A stretch of DNA of 24,578 nt, from positions 1 through 24,578 of the IMG/VR virus record IMGVR_UViG_3300032523_000948; one strand, written 5' to 3'. The position numbers were made by a program, and so were the translations under genes. The notes below the pieces were generated by a model. The model was not told the origin of the DNA, did no database searches, and saw only the letters and a list, made by a program, of their open reading frames with translations. The DNA is from a virus. Numbering within the stretch: position 1 is the first letter of the stretch; each line of letters starts with the position of its first letter. Shown here one piece after another: positions 17,686 to 24,390 of this stretch.

Positions 17686-18474
17686 ATGAAGCAAAACCCT
17701 CTTTCCGAAATTTATGAATCAAAGGTATTAACCTCTGAAGCAGTTCCTTCCAACAAAGTTAAAGGAGACAAAGAACTCGACGACATGATGAATGCTAAAA
17801 AAGCTCGTCCAGTTTCAGGTCAAGGGCCAGAAGCTAGTAAAAAAGATTTACATGCACCAAAAGAGATGCACGGTACTGAAGTACACGACCCTAAAGTTTT
17901 AAAAGATTCTATGGAAAAACCAACAAAATCATTTGAAGGCTCATTTGAAAAGCTTTTCAAAGCAACAATTAATGAGCAGTTCCCCGGTGAAGAAGAAATG
18001 GGTATGGAGATGGAAGTCGAAGTGCCTACCTCAGACGACGAAATGATGGATGAGCTCGAAGGTGAAAAAGACGAAGTAACAGATCTCGTTTCTGATCTTA
18101 AGTCAGTAATGGACCATCTTCAGACAATCCTTGATAAAATTTCAGAAGAAACTGGCGGAGAAGAAGAAGAATCAGAAGAAGAATCAGAATTCGGAGACGA
18201 AGAAGCTAACGACGTTGAAGATCTCGAAATGGAAGAAGAGCCAGTTAAAGAAGCAACAGAACTAAAACCTCTCGGTGATAAGAGCAAGGTGCTTCAGAAC
18301 AAGAGTAATAAAGTTGGTGGACATCCAAAAGTTCACGGCGGTAAGGCACACGGCGGAGATGTTGATTCAGATCCTAAGTTAAAGCCAGCCAAGGGACATG
18401 ATAAATCATATCAACACCCAAAAGGTAAGCCTGAAGTTAAGTCGACTGTTAAAAGAGGCGATTTCTTTAAATAA
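17686..18474 (+). CDS. Bipolar acidic/basic virion or scaffold-like protein (262 aa)
   Basis: I do not recognise a named family. Residues 1-90 are polar. A strongly acidic core at ~100-205 includes a heptad-like helix (VTDLVSDLKSVMDHLQTILDKI) and long Glu/Asp runs. The last ~55 residues are Lys/Gly/His-rich (VGGHPKVHGGKAHGG). This charge layout is seen in prohead core/scaffold proteins and in DNA-mimicking or DNA-condensing virion proteins. INE at 95-97, followed by Q, is a possible gp21-type cleavage site. It has the window's best late promoter and a strong terminator, which suggests independent, high-level late expression. A head-core or internal protein role is inferred. Confidence 0.65.
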   Translation: MKQNPLSEIYESKVLTSEAVPSNKVKGDKELDDMMNAKKARPVSGQGPEASKKDLHAPKEMHGTEVHDPKVLKDSMEKPTKSFEGSFEKLFKATINEQFPGEEEMGMEMEVEVPTSDDEMMDELEGEKDEVTDLVSDLKSVMDHLQTILDKISEETGGEEEESEEESEFGDEEANDVEDLEMEEEPVKEATELKPLGDKSKVLQNKSNKVGGHPKVHGGKAHGGDVDSDPKLKPAKGHDKSYQHPKGKPEVKSTVKRGDFFK

Positions 18475-18496
18475 TAATCATTTACAGAATTAATAG

Positions 18497-18524
18497 ACGG
18501 CCCCGTAAGGGGCCGTTTCTGTTT
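18497..18524 (+). terminator. Rho-independent terminator
   Basis: ACGGCCCC (18497-18504), a GTAA loop (a GNRA-type tetraloop in RNA) and GGGGCCGT (18509-18516) form a perfect 8-bp GC-rich stem, followed by the T-rich TTCTGTTT. It lies 22 nt after the stop of the 262-residue gene and before the next late-type box. It stands out in this AT-rich DNA. Confidence 0.9.
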
Positions 18525-18536
18525 ATAGAGAAAAGC

Positions 18537-18543
18537 TTAAATA
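18537..18543 (+). promoter_or_regulatory. Late-promoter-like TTAAATA box
   Basis: TTAAATA lies just after the terminator and ends 6 nt before the ATG at 18550. Its place right after a terminator supports a promoter function for this motif class. Confidence 0.65.
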
Positions 18544-18549
18544 CAATAT

Positions 18550-19131
18550 ATGAAGAAATTATTTGAAGAAGAATTTGAAAAAGCTTATCTCAAATATCAT
18601 ACCCACCCAGTAGCTCCTAATTCCCTTGATCCTCGAATTTGGTACTTCTCTCCAGATGGTGGAGATCCAGTTTTGCAACCTGCTGTTAAATCTCAAATAC
18701 TAAAAGATATTGAAATAATAAATTCTGCAGAACATGGAAGCGGTAGAAAGAGGGTGTGGGAATACTTTATAGTTGGACCCGTGCTTGAGGAGGAATCATC
18801 TAAAAGATGTGCTATTAACATATTAGTACTAATTGATAAAACAAACCTTGATGACATGGTTAAGGAGAGAGTACTTCAAACTATTAAGCAAATAAATGGA
18901 AGATTAGCTACTGGCTCCTTACACCCTATTTATTACTTACCCACAATTAGAGATTTAGATCAAGAGAGGTACCCAGCCATCTACCACCCTTATAGTGATA
19001 AGTGGGTTAAGAAGCCAAGATTTCTCGGTGAAGCAAAAATAGATTTAAAAGACATTGCAAGAGATCCTGCATATAAAAAAAATCGTAAACATCCCTTAAA
19101 GAAAGGCATCAAAAAACTAGCAACAATTTAA
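18550..19131 (+). CDS. Unrecognised neck-cluster protein (193 aa)
   Basis: The family is not recognised. The N-terminus is helical and charged (MKKLFEEEFEKAYLKYH). The centre has alternating beta/alpha segments (EYFIVGPVLEE, CAINILVLIDKTN, VKERVLQTIKQINGRL, IYYLPTIRDLD). The C-terminus is basic (KKNRKHPLKKGIKKL). The VGP...NILVLID arrangement loosely recalls nucleotidyltransferase-fold proteins, but the usual DxD-type metal motif is missing, so no function is assigned. It is followed one base later by the gp14-like neck gene, which points to a late structural or assembly role. Confidence 0.6.
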   Translation: MKKLFEEEFEKAYLKYHTHPVAPNSLDPRIWYFSPDGGDPVLQPAVKSQILKDIEIINSAEHGSGRKRVWEYFIVGPVLEEESSKRCAINILVLIDKTNLDDMVKERVLQTIKQINGRLATGSLHPIYYLPTIRDLDQERYPAIYHPYSDKWVKKPRFLGEAKIDLKDIARDPAYKKNRKHPLKKGIKKLATI

Positions 19132-19132
19132 T

Positions 19133-19837
19133 ATGCAAAAGGTCCGTTATCTAAATAAGACAGTCAATGAAAACGAACGGACTTTAATATCTAGTTACTG
19201 GGAGGAACAGATAGAACATTACGGTACTGAAGTAACATATTACACTCACGGTTATACTCTCTCTTCTCATTTTTATCTATACGGAGAAGACCCAACAAGA
19301 CCGTTTCTGTCAGCTGGCCCTATTGTAATGTTAACTGATATTACAAATGATGCCATTATGTTATCTAAATTTGGCATAATGGCTGATTGTGATATGACAT
19401 GTATTTTACATCTATCATCTTTTCAAGAGGTGTTTGGTACTTACAGAGAGCCAAAAGCAGGAGACTTAATTGAAATGGCTGAATATGGAGGGTTTGGAGA
19501 TAGACCGGGCGGTAGAGGGGCTCCGGTATATGAGATAACTGAAAGAGATGATCAAAACTTACAATTTAATGCTAACCAACTTATGGGCCATTATGTATGG
19601 ATAATAAAGTGTAAGCGTTGGGAGTACTCATTCGAGCCTGGTGCACCAAGTGAACCTCTCAATATTCAGTTCAATGATGATGAAGAGTATGGAAGAGAGG
19701 CTGGAGGAGCTAACCCTGAAGAATTGGTACAGCCCTACCCGCAATCAAACGATAAAACTGCTGAATGTATTATAGATGAAAATGCTACAGATAGATCTGA
19801 AATCTATGGCTATTACGGCGGATTAAAAGAATTATAA
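19133..19837 (+). CDS. 14: Neck protein, T4 gp14-like
   Basis: This 234-residue protein resembles T4 gp14, the head-closure/neck protein that with gp13 seals the portal and joins head to tail; T4 gp14 is about 256 residues. Family-like features are IEHYGTEVTYY near the N-terminus, the central DAIMLSKFGIMADCDMTCIL, the GDLIEM / VYEITERDD segment, and the late YVWIIKCKRWEYSFEPG. The neighbouring gp13-like gene strengthens the call. It starts one base after the previous stop, with no promoter box or Shine-Dalgarno. In T4, gene 13 precedes 14; here the order is reversed. Confidence 0.8.
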   Translation: MQKVRYLNKTVNENERTLISSYWEEQIEHYGTEVTYYTHGYTLSSHFYLYGEDPTRPFLSAGPIVMLTDITNDAIMLSKFGIMADCDMTCILHLSSFQEVFGTYREPKAGDLIEMAEYGGFGDRPGGRGAPVYEITERDDQNLQFNANQLMGHYVWIIKCKRWEYSFEPGAPSEPLNIQFNDDEEYGREAGGANPEELVQPYPQSNDKTAECIIDENATDRSEIYGYYGGLKEL

Positions 19838-19844
19838 TTAAATA
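19838..19844 (+). promoter_or_regulatory. Late-promoter-like TTAAATA box
   Basis: TTAAATA begins at the base after the gp14-like stop codon, in a gap of only 13 nt, and ends 6 nt before the ATG of the gp13-like gene. Confidence 0.55.
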
Positions 19845-19850
19845 ACTAAT

Positions 19851-20711
19851 ATGAACGTACTTCCTCGTTATACCTCTGGGTCAACAAATTTTAACTCAAT
19901 CATTACGAGTTATGATGCATTGGCACAAAGAATTCGCAGACAAATGGGAGAGCCCTTGGTTAATGTTGAAATAGCTAATGAGCAAATCTATGACAACATT
20001 GCCCAAGCTATGGAATTTTTTACCAAGTATGCAGGGTACACAGAAGAGTTTTTAATATTTGATTCTGTCAAATATACAAGAGGTGTAGGATTAAATGTTG
20101 CTACTCTCATTAATCAGACCCCAGAGATGTATAAGTCTCAAACTGTAGGCTTGTCAGCTGGTTATGATTATGATTTAGAGTCCTATAGAAGGGTACTTGA
20201 TTGTTTCTCTTTTACTTACGGTGAAACTACAGGTATTAATACACTCTTTACGCTAGAGCAGGCCATGGCCCAGCAAATCTATTCTTCTTATATGGTTGGT
20301 AACTTTGGCTTTGACCTTACAACCTGGGAAGTACTTAAAGGTTTTATTGATACTCGTAATAAGGTGCTGGCTATGACCCCGCACTATAGATTTGATCCAA
20401 AGAATCAAAACTTAAGAATCATACCTGAACCTATTCCCGAACAAACTTACCTAGGAGTTGTTGGTTGTTATATTGAAAGACCAATTAAAGATCTTATTAA
20501 TGAAAGATGGATCTACAGATACTCTTTAGCTCTGTGTAAAATTGTTGTTGGTAACGTAAGAGGTAAATTCTCAGGTACTAACCTCTTTGGTGGAGGATCT
20601 GTTAACTATAATGACTTTATGTCTCAAGGTATTCAAGAAAGAGACGCTCTAGAAGTTGAACTAAAGAATACATATGAAGATGTAACCGGAGCTATGTTCT
20701 TTATTGGATAA
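19851..20711 (+). CDS. 13: Neck protein, T4 gp13-like
   Basis: This 286-residue protein resembles T4 gp13 (309 aa), the portal-proximal neck protein needed to complete DNA-filled heads and attach tails. Typical features are the N-terminal helix IRRQMGEPLVNVEIANEQIYDNI followed by AMEFFTKYAGYTE, the middle LDCFSFTYG and WEVLKGFIDTRNKVL, and the C-terminal RWIYRYSLALCKIVVGNVRGKFSG...LFGGGSVNYNDFM segment, which is highly conserved in T4-like phages. It follows the gp14-like gene and carries its own late-type box. Cellular role: virion assembly in the cytoplasm, then part of the particle. Confidence 0.9.
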   Translation: MNVLPRYTSGSTNFNSIITSYDALAQRIRRQMGEPLVNVEIANEQIYDNIAQAMEFFTKYAGYTEEFLIFDSVKYTRGVGLNVATLINQTPEMYKSQTVGLSAGYDYDLESYRRVLDCFSFTYGETTGINTLFTLEQAMAQQIYSSYMVGNFGFDLTTWEVLKGFIDTRNKVLAMTPHYRFDPKNQNLRIIPEPIPEQTYLGVVGCYIERPIKDLINERWIYRYSLALCKIVVGNVRGKFSGTNLFGGGSVNYNDFMSQGIQERDALEVELKNTYEDVTGAMFFIG

Positions 20712-20719
20712 TTATTTTT

Positions 20720-20992
20720 ATGAACTTTAACGATACAGTATTAGAAGTTTTAGAAGAAGCCAAAGGTGGTAGATGTACTAAGGTCACTAAGCAAATGTCT
20801 TCAAGCCGGGCTTCAAAAAAATATATGAGATGTGCTAGGGTAGATGGTAAGCTTAAAAGAGTACATTACGGTGATCCAAATCTTAGAATTAAAAAGTCTA
20901 ATCCTAAAAAGCGTAAATCTTTTAGAGCCCGTCACAAATGCTCAACAGCTAAACCAGGAACTGCAAAATACTTTTCTTGCAAGAATTGGTAA
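20720..20992 (+). CDS. Small basic Cys-containing protein with internal-protein-like leader (90 aa)
   Basis: This 90-residue, strongly Lys/Arg-rich protein is of a type seen in T4-like marine phage genomes, but I know of no function for it. The body has YMRCARVDGKLKRVHYGDP, then RIKKSNPKKRKSFRARHKCSTAKPGTAKYFSCKNW. It has four Cys in the spaced contexts RC, RC, KC and SC, which could bind zinc. The N-terminal MNFNDTVLEVLEE followed by A ends in L-E-E|A, which fits the (I/L)-x-E gp21 cleavage rule and resembles the leader of T4 internal proteins. A DNA-binding head-internal protein is plausible (inference). It abuts the gp4 gene with no gap. Confidence 0.7.
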   Translation: MNFNDTVLEVLEEAKGGRCTKVTKQMSSSRASKKYMRCARVDGKLKRVHYGDPNLRIKKSNPKKRKSFRARHKCSTAKPGTAKYFSCKNW

Positions 20993-21442
20993 ATGAATCG
21001 CAAAAGAACATCTAAGTTCAAACAAGGTATATTCAACCCTGTTAATAAAGACAAGTATAAAGGATCGACGCCAATACTTTATAGGTCATCATATGAGATC
21101 AAGTTTATGCGCTGGTGTGACCACAACCCAGCGATACTGACCTGGGGATCAGAATCAGTTATAGTACCTTATCAAAATCCTCTTACTCAAAGAGTGTCTC
21201 GTTACTTTGTTGATTTTAATATAACTTTAAGAAATAAAAACGGCGAAACTAAAAAATATCTTATAGAAATAAAACCCTCTGTTCAGACCGTACCACCTAT
21301 ACCCACTAAAAATACAAGATCTCTTCTTAGACGCCAAGCTGAGTATGTTAAGAATAGAGCTAAGTGGGAGGCGGCAACTCAGTTCGCGACTAAAAAAGGT
21401 TCAGAGTTCGTTGTACTTACTGAGAAGCATTTAGGCCTTTGA
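20993..21442 (+). CDS. 4: Head completion protein, T4 gp4-like nuclease fold
   Basis: This 149-residue protein closely resembles T4 gp4 (also gp50/gp4), the head completion protein. Signature features are the N-terminal GIFNPVNKDKYKG, then YRSSYEIKFMRWCDHNP, then RYFVDFNITLRN and LIEIKP. E35, D74 and E92-x-K94 form an E...D...ExK set like that of TnsA/restriction-endonuclease-fold nucleases, so a role in trimming or processing packaged DNA ends is plausible; in T4 it is known genetically for head completion. Its ATG directly follows the previous stop (TAAATG). Its 3' end overlaps the convergent minus-strand gene by 12 bp. Confidence 0.9.
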   Translation: MNRKRTSKFKQGIFNPVNKDKYKGSTPILYRSSYEIKFMRWCDHNPAILTWGSESVIVPYQNPLTQRVSRYFVDFNITLRNKNGETKKYLIEIKPSVQTVPPIPTKNTRSLLRRQAEYVKNRAKWEAATQFATKKGSEFVVLTEKHLGL

Positions 21443-22297
21443 AGAATACTTTCTAGTCTTTTCAGAACCAGGTACAACCTCTTCAGTTATCTCTTCTGTT
21501 ATAATAGTTTTTGTCCGAGCCGGGATAGGTTGATCAACTAACAGTTGTTTAGTTTCTTTTAATACCGATCCACCTCGAGCAATGTTATAAGCTAATACCA
21601 AAGATACAGCTAATGGATCAAATACTAAAACAATAATCAAGATAAAAAGCTTTACAACTGTATCAAGAGGTAAGCCAACTGATTCAGCCACAAACTTAAA
21701 GGTACCAATATCATGCACTTCATTACCTTCAGAGTTTAAAACAATAAGTTCATTATCTTTCTCAAATGCTGTAGTTTGAAGTTCTTGTACCCGGGCTGTT
21801 AAGCCTTTGATCTCTTCAGCTGATCTTGCCATATCCTCATAAACTGGTTTAGCTGCTAGACGAGACATTTGAGGCAAACGAGTTTCTTGGGACTTACGAG
21901 CATCATTAAGAGTGTTAATACGAGAGTTAATCTGTTCAACTTCTTTTGTAATGTTATCTTTTTGCTGTACAATAAGAGAGGCCTTATTATCAATGAGTTC
22001 TGTCTTACCGGCATTAACCTGGTAGCCTGATGATAGATAACCATAGATACCTAATGAGGTAATACCCATGAGAACTAATACTGCCGTTATCATGTATATC
22101 TTTAAAAACCAAACTACCTTGTTCCAGTAACGATATAGGAATGAGGTTGCTACTAATTTACCTAACTCTAAGGACCCGGCCATAATAATGACTGACCAAA
22201 AGTGTCCGGAGAATAAAGTTGCAATACCAAGGACTGAAAAATAAGCTGCACTTCCTGCTACCAGTAAGGCTGTGAATGCTAATAGTGCTGTAAACAT
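21431..22297 (-). CDS. Membrane protein with central coiled coil (288 aa), sole minus-strand gene
   Basis: The protein has three hydrophobic helices at ~3-30, 33-55 and 63-88, then a soluble region at ~95-195 with a heptad-like coiled coil (KEVEQINSRINTLNDA, AEEIKGLTARVQELQ). A fourth hydrophobic helix lies at ~213-240 (VVKLFILIIVLVFDPLAVSLV), followed by a polar, Glu/Thr/Lys-rich tail. This is an inner-membrane topology with a large loop held between membrane segments. No named family was recognised. Lysis control, superinfection exclusion or membrane anchoring of assembly are options, with none proven. Start ATG is at 22297-22295, 8 nt from a TTAAATA box. It is convergent with, and overlaps, the gp4 gene and is divergent from the 101-residue gene. 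Confidence 0.75.
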   Translation of the reverse strand: MFTALLAFTALLVAGSAAYFSVLGIATLFSGHFWSVIIMAGSLELGKLVATSFLYRYWNKVVWFLKIYMITAVLVLMGITSLGIYGYLSSGYQVNAGKTELIDNKASLIVQQKDNITKEVEQINSRINTLNDARKSQETRLPQMSRLAAKPVYEDMARSAEEIKGLTARVQELQTTAFEKDNELIVLNSEGNEVHDIGTFKFVAESVGLPLDTVVKLFILIIVLVFDPLAVSLVLAYNIARGGSVLKETKQLLVDQPIPARTKTIITEEITEEVVPGSEKTRKYSSKA

Positions 22298-22305
22298 ATT
22301 AGCAA

Positions 22306-22312
22306 TATTTAA
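22306..22312 (-). promoter_or_regulatory. Late-promoter-like TTAAATA box, minus strand
   Basis: On the minus strand, TTAAATA ends 8 nt before the ATG of the membrane protein gene. It shares a 38-nt divergent gap with the plus-strand TATAAATA box at 22323-22330. Confidence 0.5.
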
Positions 22313-22322
22313 TCAGAATAAG

Positions 22323-22330
22323 TATAAATA
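22323..22330 (+). promoter_or_regulatory. T4-type late promoter, exact TATAAATA
   Basis: This exact TATAAATA ends only 5 nt before the ATG at 22336. If transcription starts at the usual T4 distance from the box, the mRNA would begin at or next to the start codon. Confidence 0.7.
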
Positions 22331-22335
22331 TTACT

Positions 22336-22641
22336 ATGACAAGGGATCAAAAATTAATTGCTGAAGCTTACAACAATGTCACCATAAACGAACAAGCACA
22401 GAGTGCTGTTCCTTACACTGGGCCCTATGAATATGTTTTATGGCTTGCAGACTTGGATGGTTTTCTTGAAAGACTCAGACAAGCAACAGACACAGGCATG
22501 GAATTTAAAACAGCTCACTGTGCCCTTAAACAAGATCTGCAAGAAATGGGCATGCCAGTAACAGATACTGATGTTTACGTGTTTCCAAAAGCAACTGACT
22601 TCACACAAGTTGCCCTTGTGCCTACTCAATATATAGGGTAG
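22336..22641 (+). CDS. Putative head-internal protein with capsid-targeting-like leader (101 aa)
   Basis: The family is not recognised. The N-terminal MTRDQKLIAE followed by A closely mirrors the 10-residue leader of T4 internal proteins (MKTYQEFIAE followed by A), which targets them to the prohead and is removed by gp21. A second possible site is I17-N18-E19. The remaining ~80 residues form a compact alpha/beta domain (YEYVLWLADLDGFLERLRQA, CALKQDLQEMGMPVTDTDVYVF). It stands directly upstream of the gp21-like protease gene, where T4 has core protein gene 68. A core or packaged internal protein is inferred. Confidence 0.65.
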   Translation: MTRDQKLIAEAYNNVTINEQAQSAVPYTGPYEYVLWLADLDGFLERLRQATDTGMEFKTAHCALKQDLQEMGMPVTDTDVYVFPKATDFTQVALVPTQYIG

Positions 22642-22659
22642 AAAATAAGACCTGTTAGA

Positions 22660-22666
22660 TTAAATA
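22660..22666 (+). promoter_or_regulatory. Late-promoter-like TTAAATA box
   Basis: TTAAATA lies in the 35-nt gap before the protease gene and ends 10 nt before its ATG at 22677. Confidence 0.55.
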
Positions 22667-22676
22667 ATAGAAACCT

Positions 22677-23351
22677 ATGGGACTTAAATTTTTAGTCGAA
22701 GATATTCATGACGGGCTCGATTTCATGATCGAAGAAAAAAACCGTCAAGGGGAACAAAAGCTCTACATCACCGGTCCATTCTTAATGGCCGAGCAAAAGA
22801 ATCAAAACGGTCGTATCTATAAACTAGATGAGATGGTTACTGAAGTTAATCGTTACACTGATGAGATGGTTAAGTCTCGTCGTGCTATTGGTGAAATGAA
22901 TCACCCACAGTCGACAGAAGTTAACCCTGTTAATGCCTGTCACTTGGTTACGGAGTTAAAACAAAATGGTAATTACTTTATGGGCAAGTCCCAGGTGCTC
23001 AATACACCAATGGGTCAGCTTCTCAAGTCTCTAATTACAGACGGAATTAAAATGGGTATCTCTTCTCGTGCTCTTGGTAACATCAATGATTCTGGAGACA
23101 CAAAACACGTTTCAAATTTTCACTTAATCTGTCTTGATGTTGTGCATCAACCTTCAGTACAGAACGCCATGCTTGAGTCAGTAATGGAGTCAAGAGAGTA
23201 TATGATTCGTCCTGATGGTTCAATTATTGAGTGCTCAGCAAAAGCAAAAGCACAACTCGCTGAAAAACTTTCCAACATGCCAAGACATGGCACTGACACA
23301 TTCTTAAGAGAGGCCTTGATCGGCTTTATTAATAAAATTAAACTTGGATAA
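22677..23351 (+). CDS. 21: Prohead core protein and protease, T4 gp21-like
   Basis: This 224-residue protein resembles T4 gp21 (212 aa), the serine protease of the herpesvirus-assemblin-like fold that matures the prohead by cutting core, vertex and internal proteins after (I/L)-x-E. Key features are ITGPFLMAEQKNQNGRIY, the catalytic His in GEMNHP (H76), a second His at 89 in the NPVNACHLV strand, and the Ser motif GISSRALG (S129/S130). The C-terminal ~60 residues are probably a propeptide or core-binding part. It lies between two genes whose products carry putative gp21-cut leaders. The next gene starts one base after its stop. Confidence 0.93.
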   Translation: MGLKFLVEDIHDGLDFMIEEKNRQGEQKLYITGPFLMAEQKNQNGRIYKLDEMVTEVNRYTDEMVKSRRAIGEMNHPQSTEVNPVNACHLVTELKQNGNYFMGKSQVLNTPMGQLLKSLITDGIKMGISSRALGNINDSGDTKHVSNFHLICLDVVHQPSVQNAMLESVMESREYMIRPDGSIIECSAKAKAQLAEKLSNMPRHGTDTFLREALIGFINKIKLG

Positions 23352-23352
23352 T

Positions 23353-24390
23353 ATGAGAAATCGGGACGAAAAACTTTTAGCAGAAGCTTATACATTAATC
23401 AATTGCAATAATACTTTGCAACAAATGTGGAAAAACGATGAACAAGCTTCAGTTAATGAAGGTTTAGGAGATACTGTTAAGACCAAACTTGTTCAGCCTT
23501 TAGTAACTTGGTTGATTAATAAAGTTAAGGAAACATCTCCTGAGCTTTATAATAAAGTTGCTGCAGCAATTCAAAACAAGGACCAACAAGCATTAACGGC
23601 TATATTTAATGATCCAAAAGTACAACAAGAGCAAAATGCTATTTCACAACAAGTAACGACAGAAAGTCTTACCCCTATTTCAGAAGCAGATCAAAAGCCA
23701 AGCTTAATAAATTCAGTATTGTCTTGGGTTAAAGCTCACCCAAAACTATCTGCAGTTGGTGCGCTTGCTGTATTAGGAGTTCTTGGTTTAGCAGTATACG
23801 GCTCTGGTGGTGTTGTACCTTTATTAATGGCTATTGGCTCAAAGAGTCTAACAGGTGCAGTAACAGGTGGTGTAGGTGGAGCGGCAATAGCAGGTGGAAA
23901 ATCAGCAATTTCTCAAATAGCAAATCAAGGTAAAGTCGATATTAAACAAACAGCTAAAGATGCTCTTAAAGGTGCTGGTTATGGTGCTGCTGCAGGAGCT
24001 GTTGGTGGTGCATTAGGGGCAGTGGGTCAAGCTGCTGCAGCAGGAGCTGGTGCCGTTAGTAAAGACATTTCATCCTATATACAGAAATTGCTACAAAGTA
24101 GACAACCTGGCGATAAACTTTTAGCTCAAGCAGCTCAAGCAAATCCTGATAACCCGTACTTCCGTAAATTTGTAGAATTTCGGGCTAGTGGTGAATTACC
24201 TGACGACGTTATTAATAGTACTACAAGCAAAAATATCTTACAAAAAATAGCTAACGGTCAAGCTTCTAAAGAAGAAGTAGAACAGCTTAAATCATATTTT
24301 ATGGATTTTGTAGGTTTTGAAAAACAAAATCGCGCAAATATAGCATCCGATGCATCATTTAAAAAATTAATCGGAGATATAACTCAATAG
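23353..24390 (+). CDS. Putative packaged internal protein with Gly/Ala-rich hydrophobic core (345 aa)
   Basis: The start is the ATG at 23353, one base after the gp21 stop; a TTG at 23344 would overlap gp21. The N-terminal MRNRDEKLLAE followed by A resembles the T4 capsid-targeting leader. V34-N35-E36|G and I109-S110-E111|A are further gp21-like sites, the last a full match to the (I/L)-x-E|A rule. Residues ~129-190 and ~204-238 are hydrophobic and Gly/Ala-rich (ALAVLGVLGLAVYG, GAAAGAVGGALGAVG), like glycine-zipper membrane or pore segments. The C-terminal ~105 residues are polar helices. It lies between gp21 and a core gene. An internal protein that could insert into a host membrane is an inference. 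Confidence 0.65.
   Translation: MRNRDEKLLAEAYTLINCNNTLQQMWKNDEQASVNEGLGDTVKTKLVQPLVTWLINKVKETSPELYNKVAAAIQNKDQQALTAIFNDPKVQQEQNAISQQVTTESLTPISEADQKPSLINSVLSWVKAHPKLSAVGALAVLGVLGLAVYGSGGVVPLLMAIGSKSLTGAVTGGVGGAAIAGGKSAISQIANQGKVDIKQTAKDALKGAGYGAAAGAVGGALGAVGQAAAAGAGAVSKDISSYIQKLLQSRQPGDKLLAQAAQANPDNPYFRKFVEFRASGELPDDVINSTTSKNILQKIANGQASKEEVEQLKSYFMDFVGFEKQNRANIASDASFKKLIGDITQ

Noticed and set aside
18550-19131. Nucleotidyltransferase for the 193-residue protein
   Set aside because: The VGP...NILVLID layout is suggestive, but the acidic metal-binding pair is missing, so the call would be guesswork.
22438-22629. Minus-strand open frame opposite the 101-residue gene
   Set aside because: Antisense shadow with no promoter box. 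The plus-strand gene has an exact late promoter and a meaningful leader.
23344-23352. TTG start giving three extra residues to the 345-residue protein
   Set aside because: It overlaps the gp21 stop. The ATG at 23353 gives the leader the length expected from T4 internal proteins.
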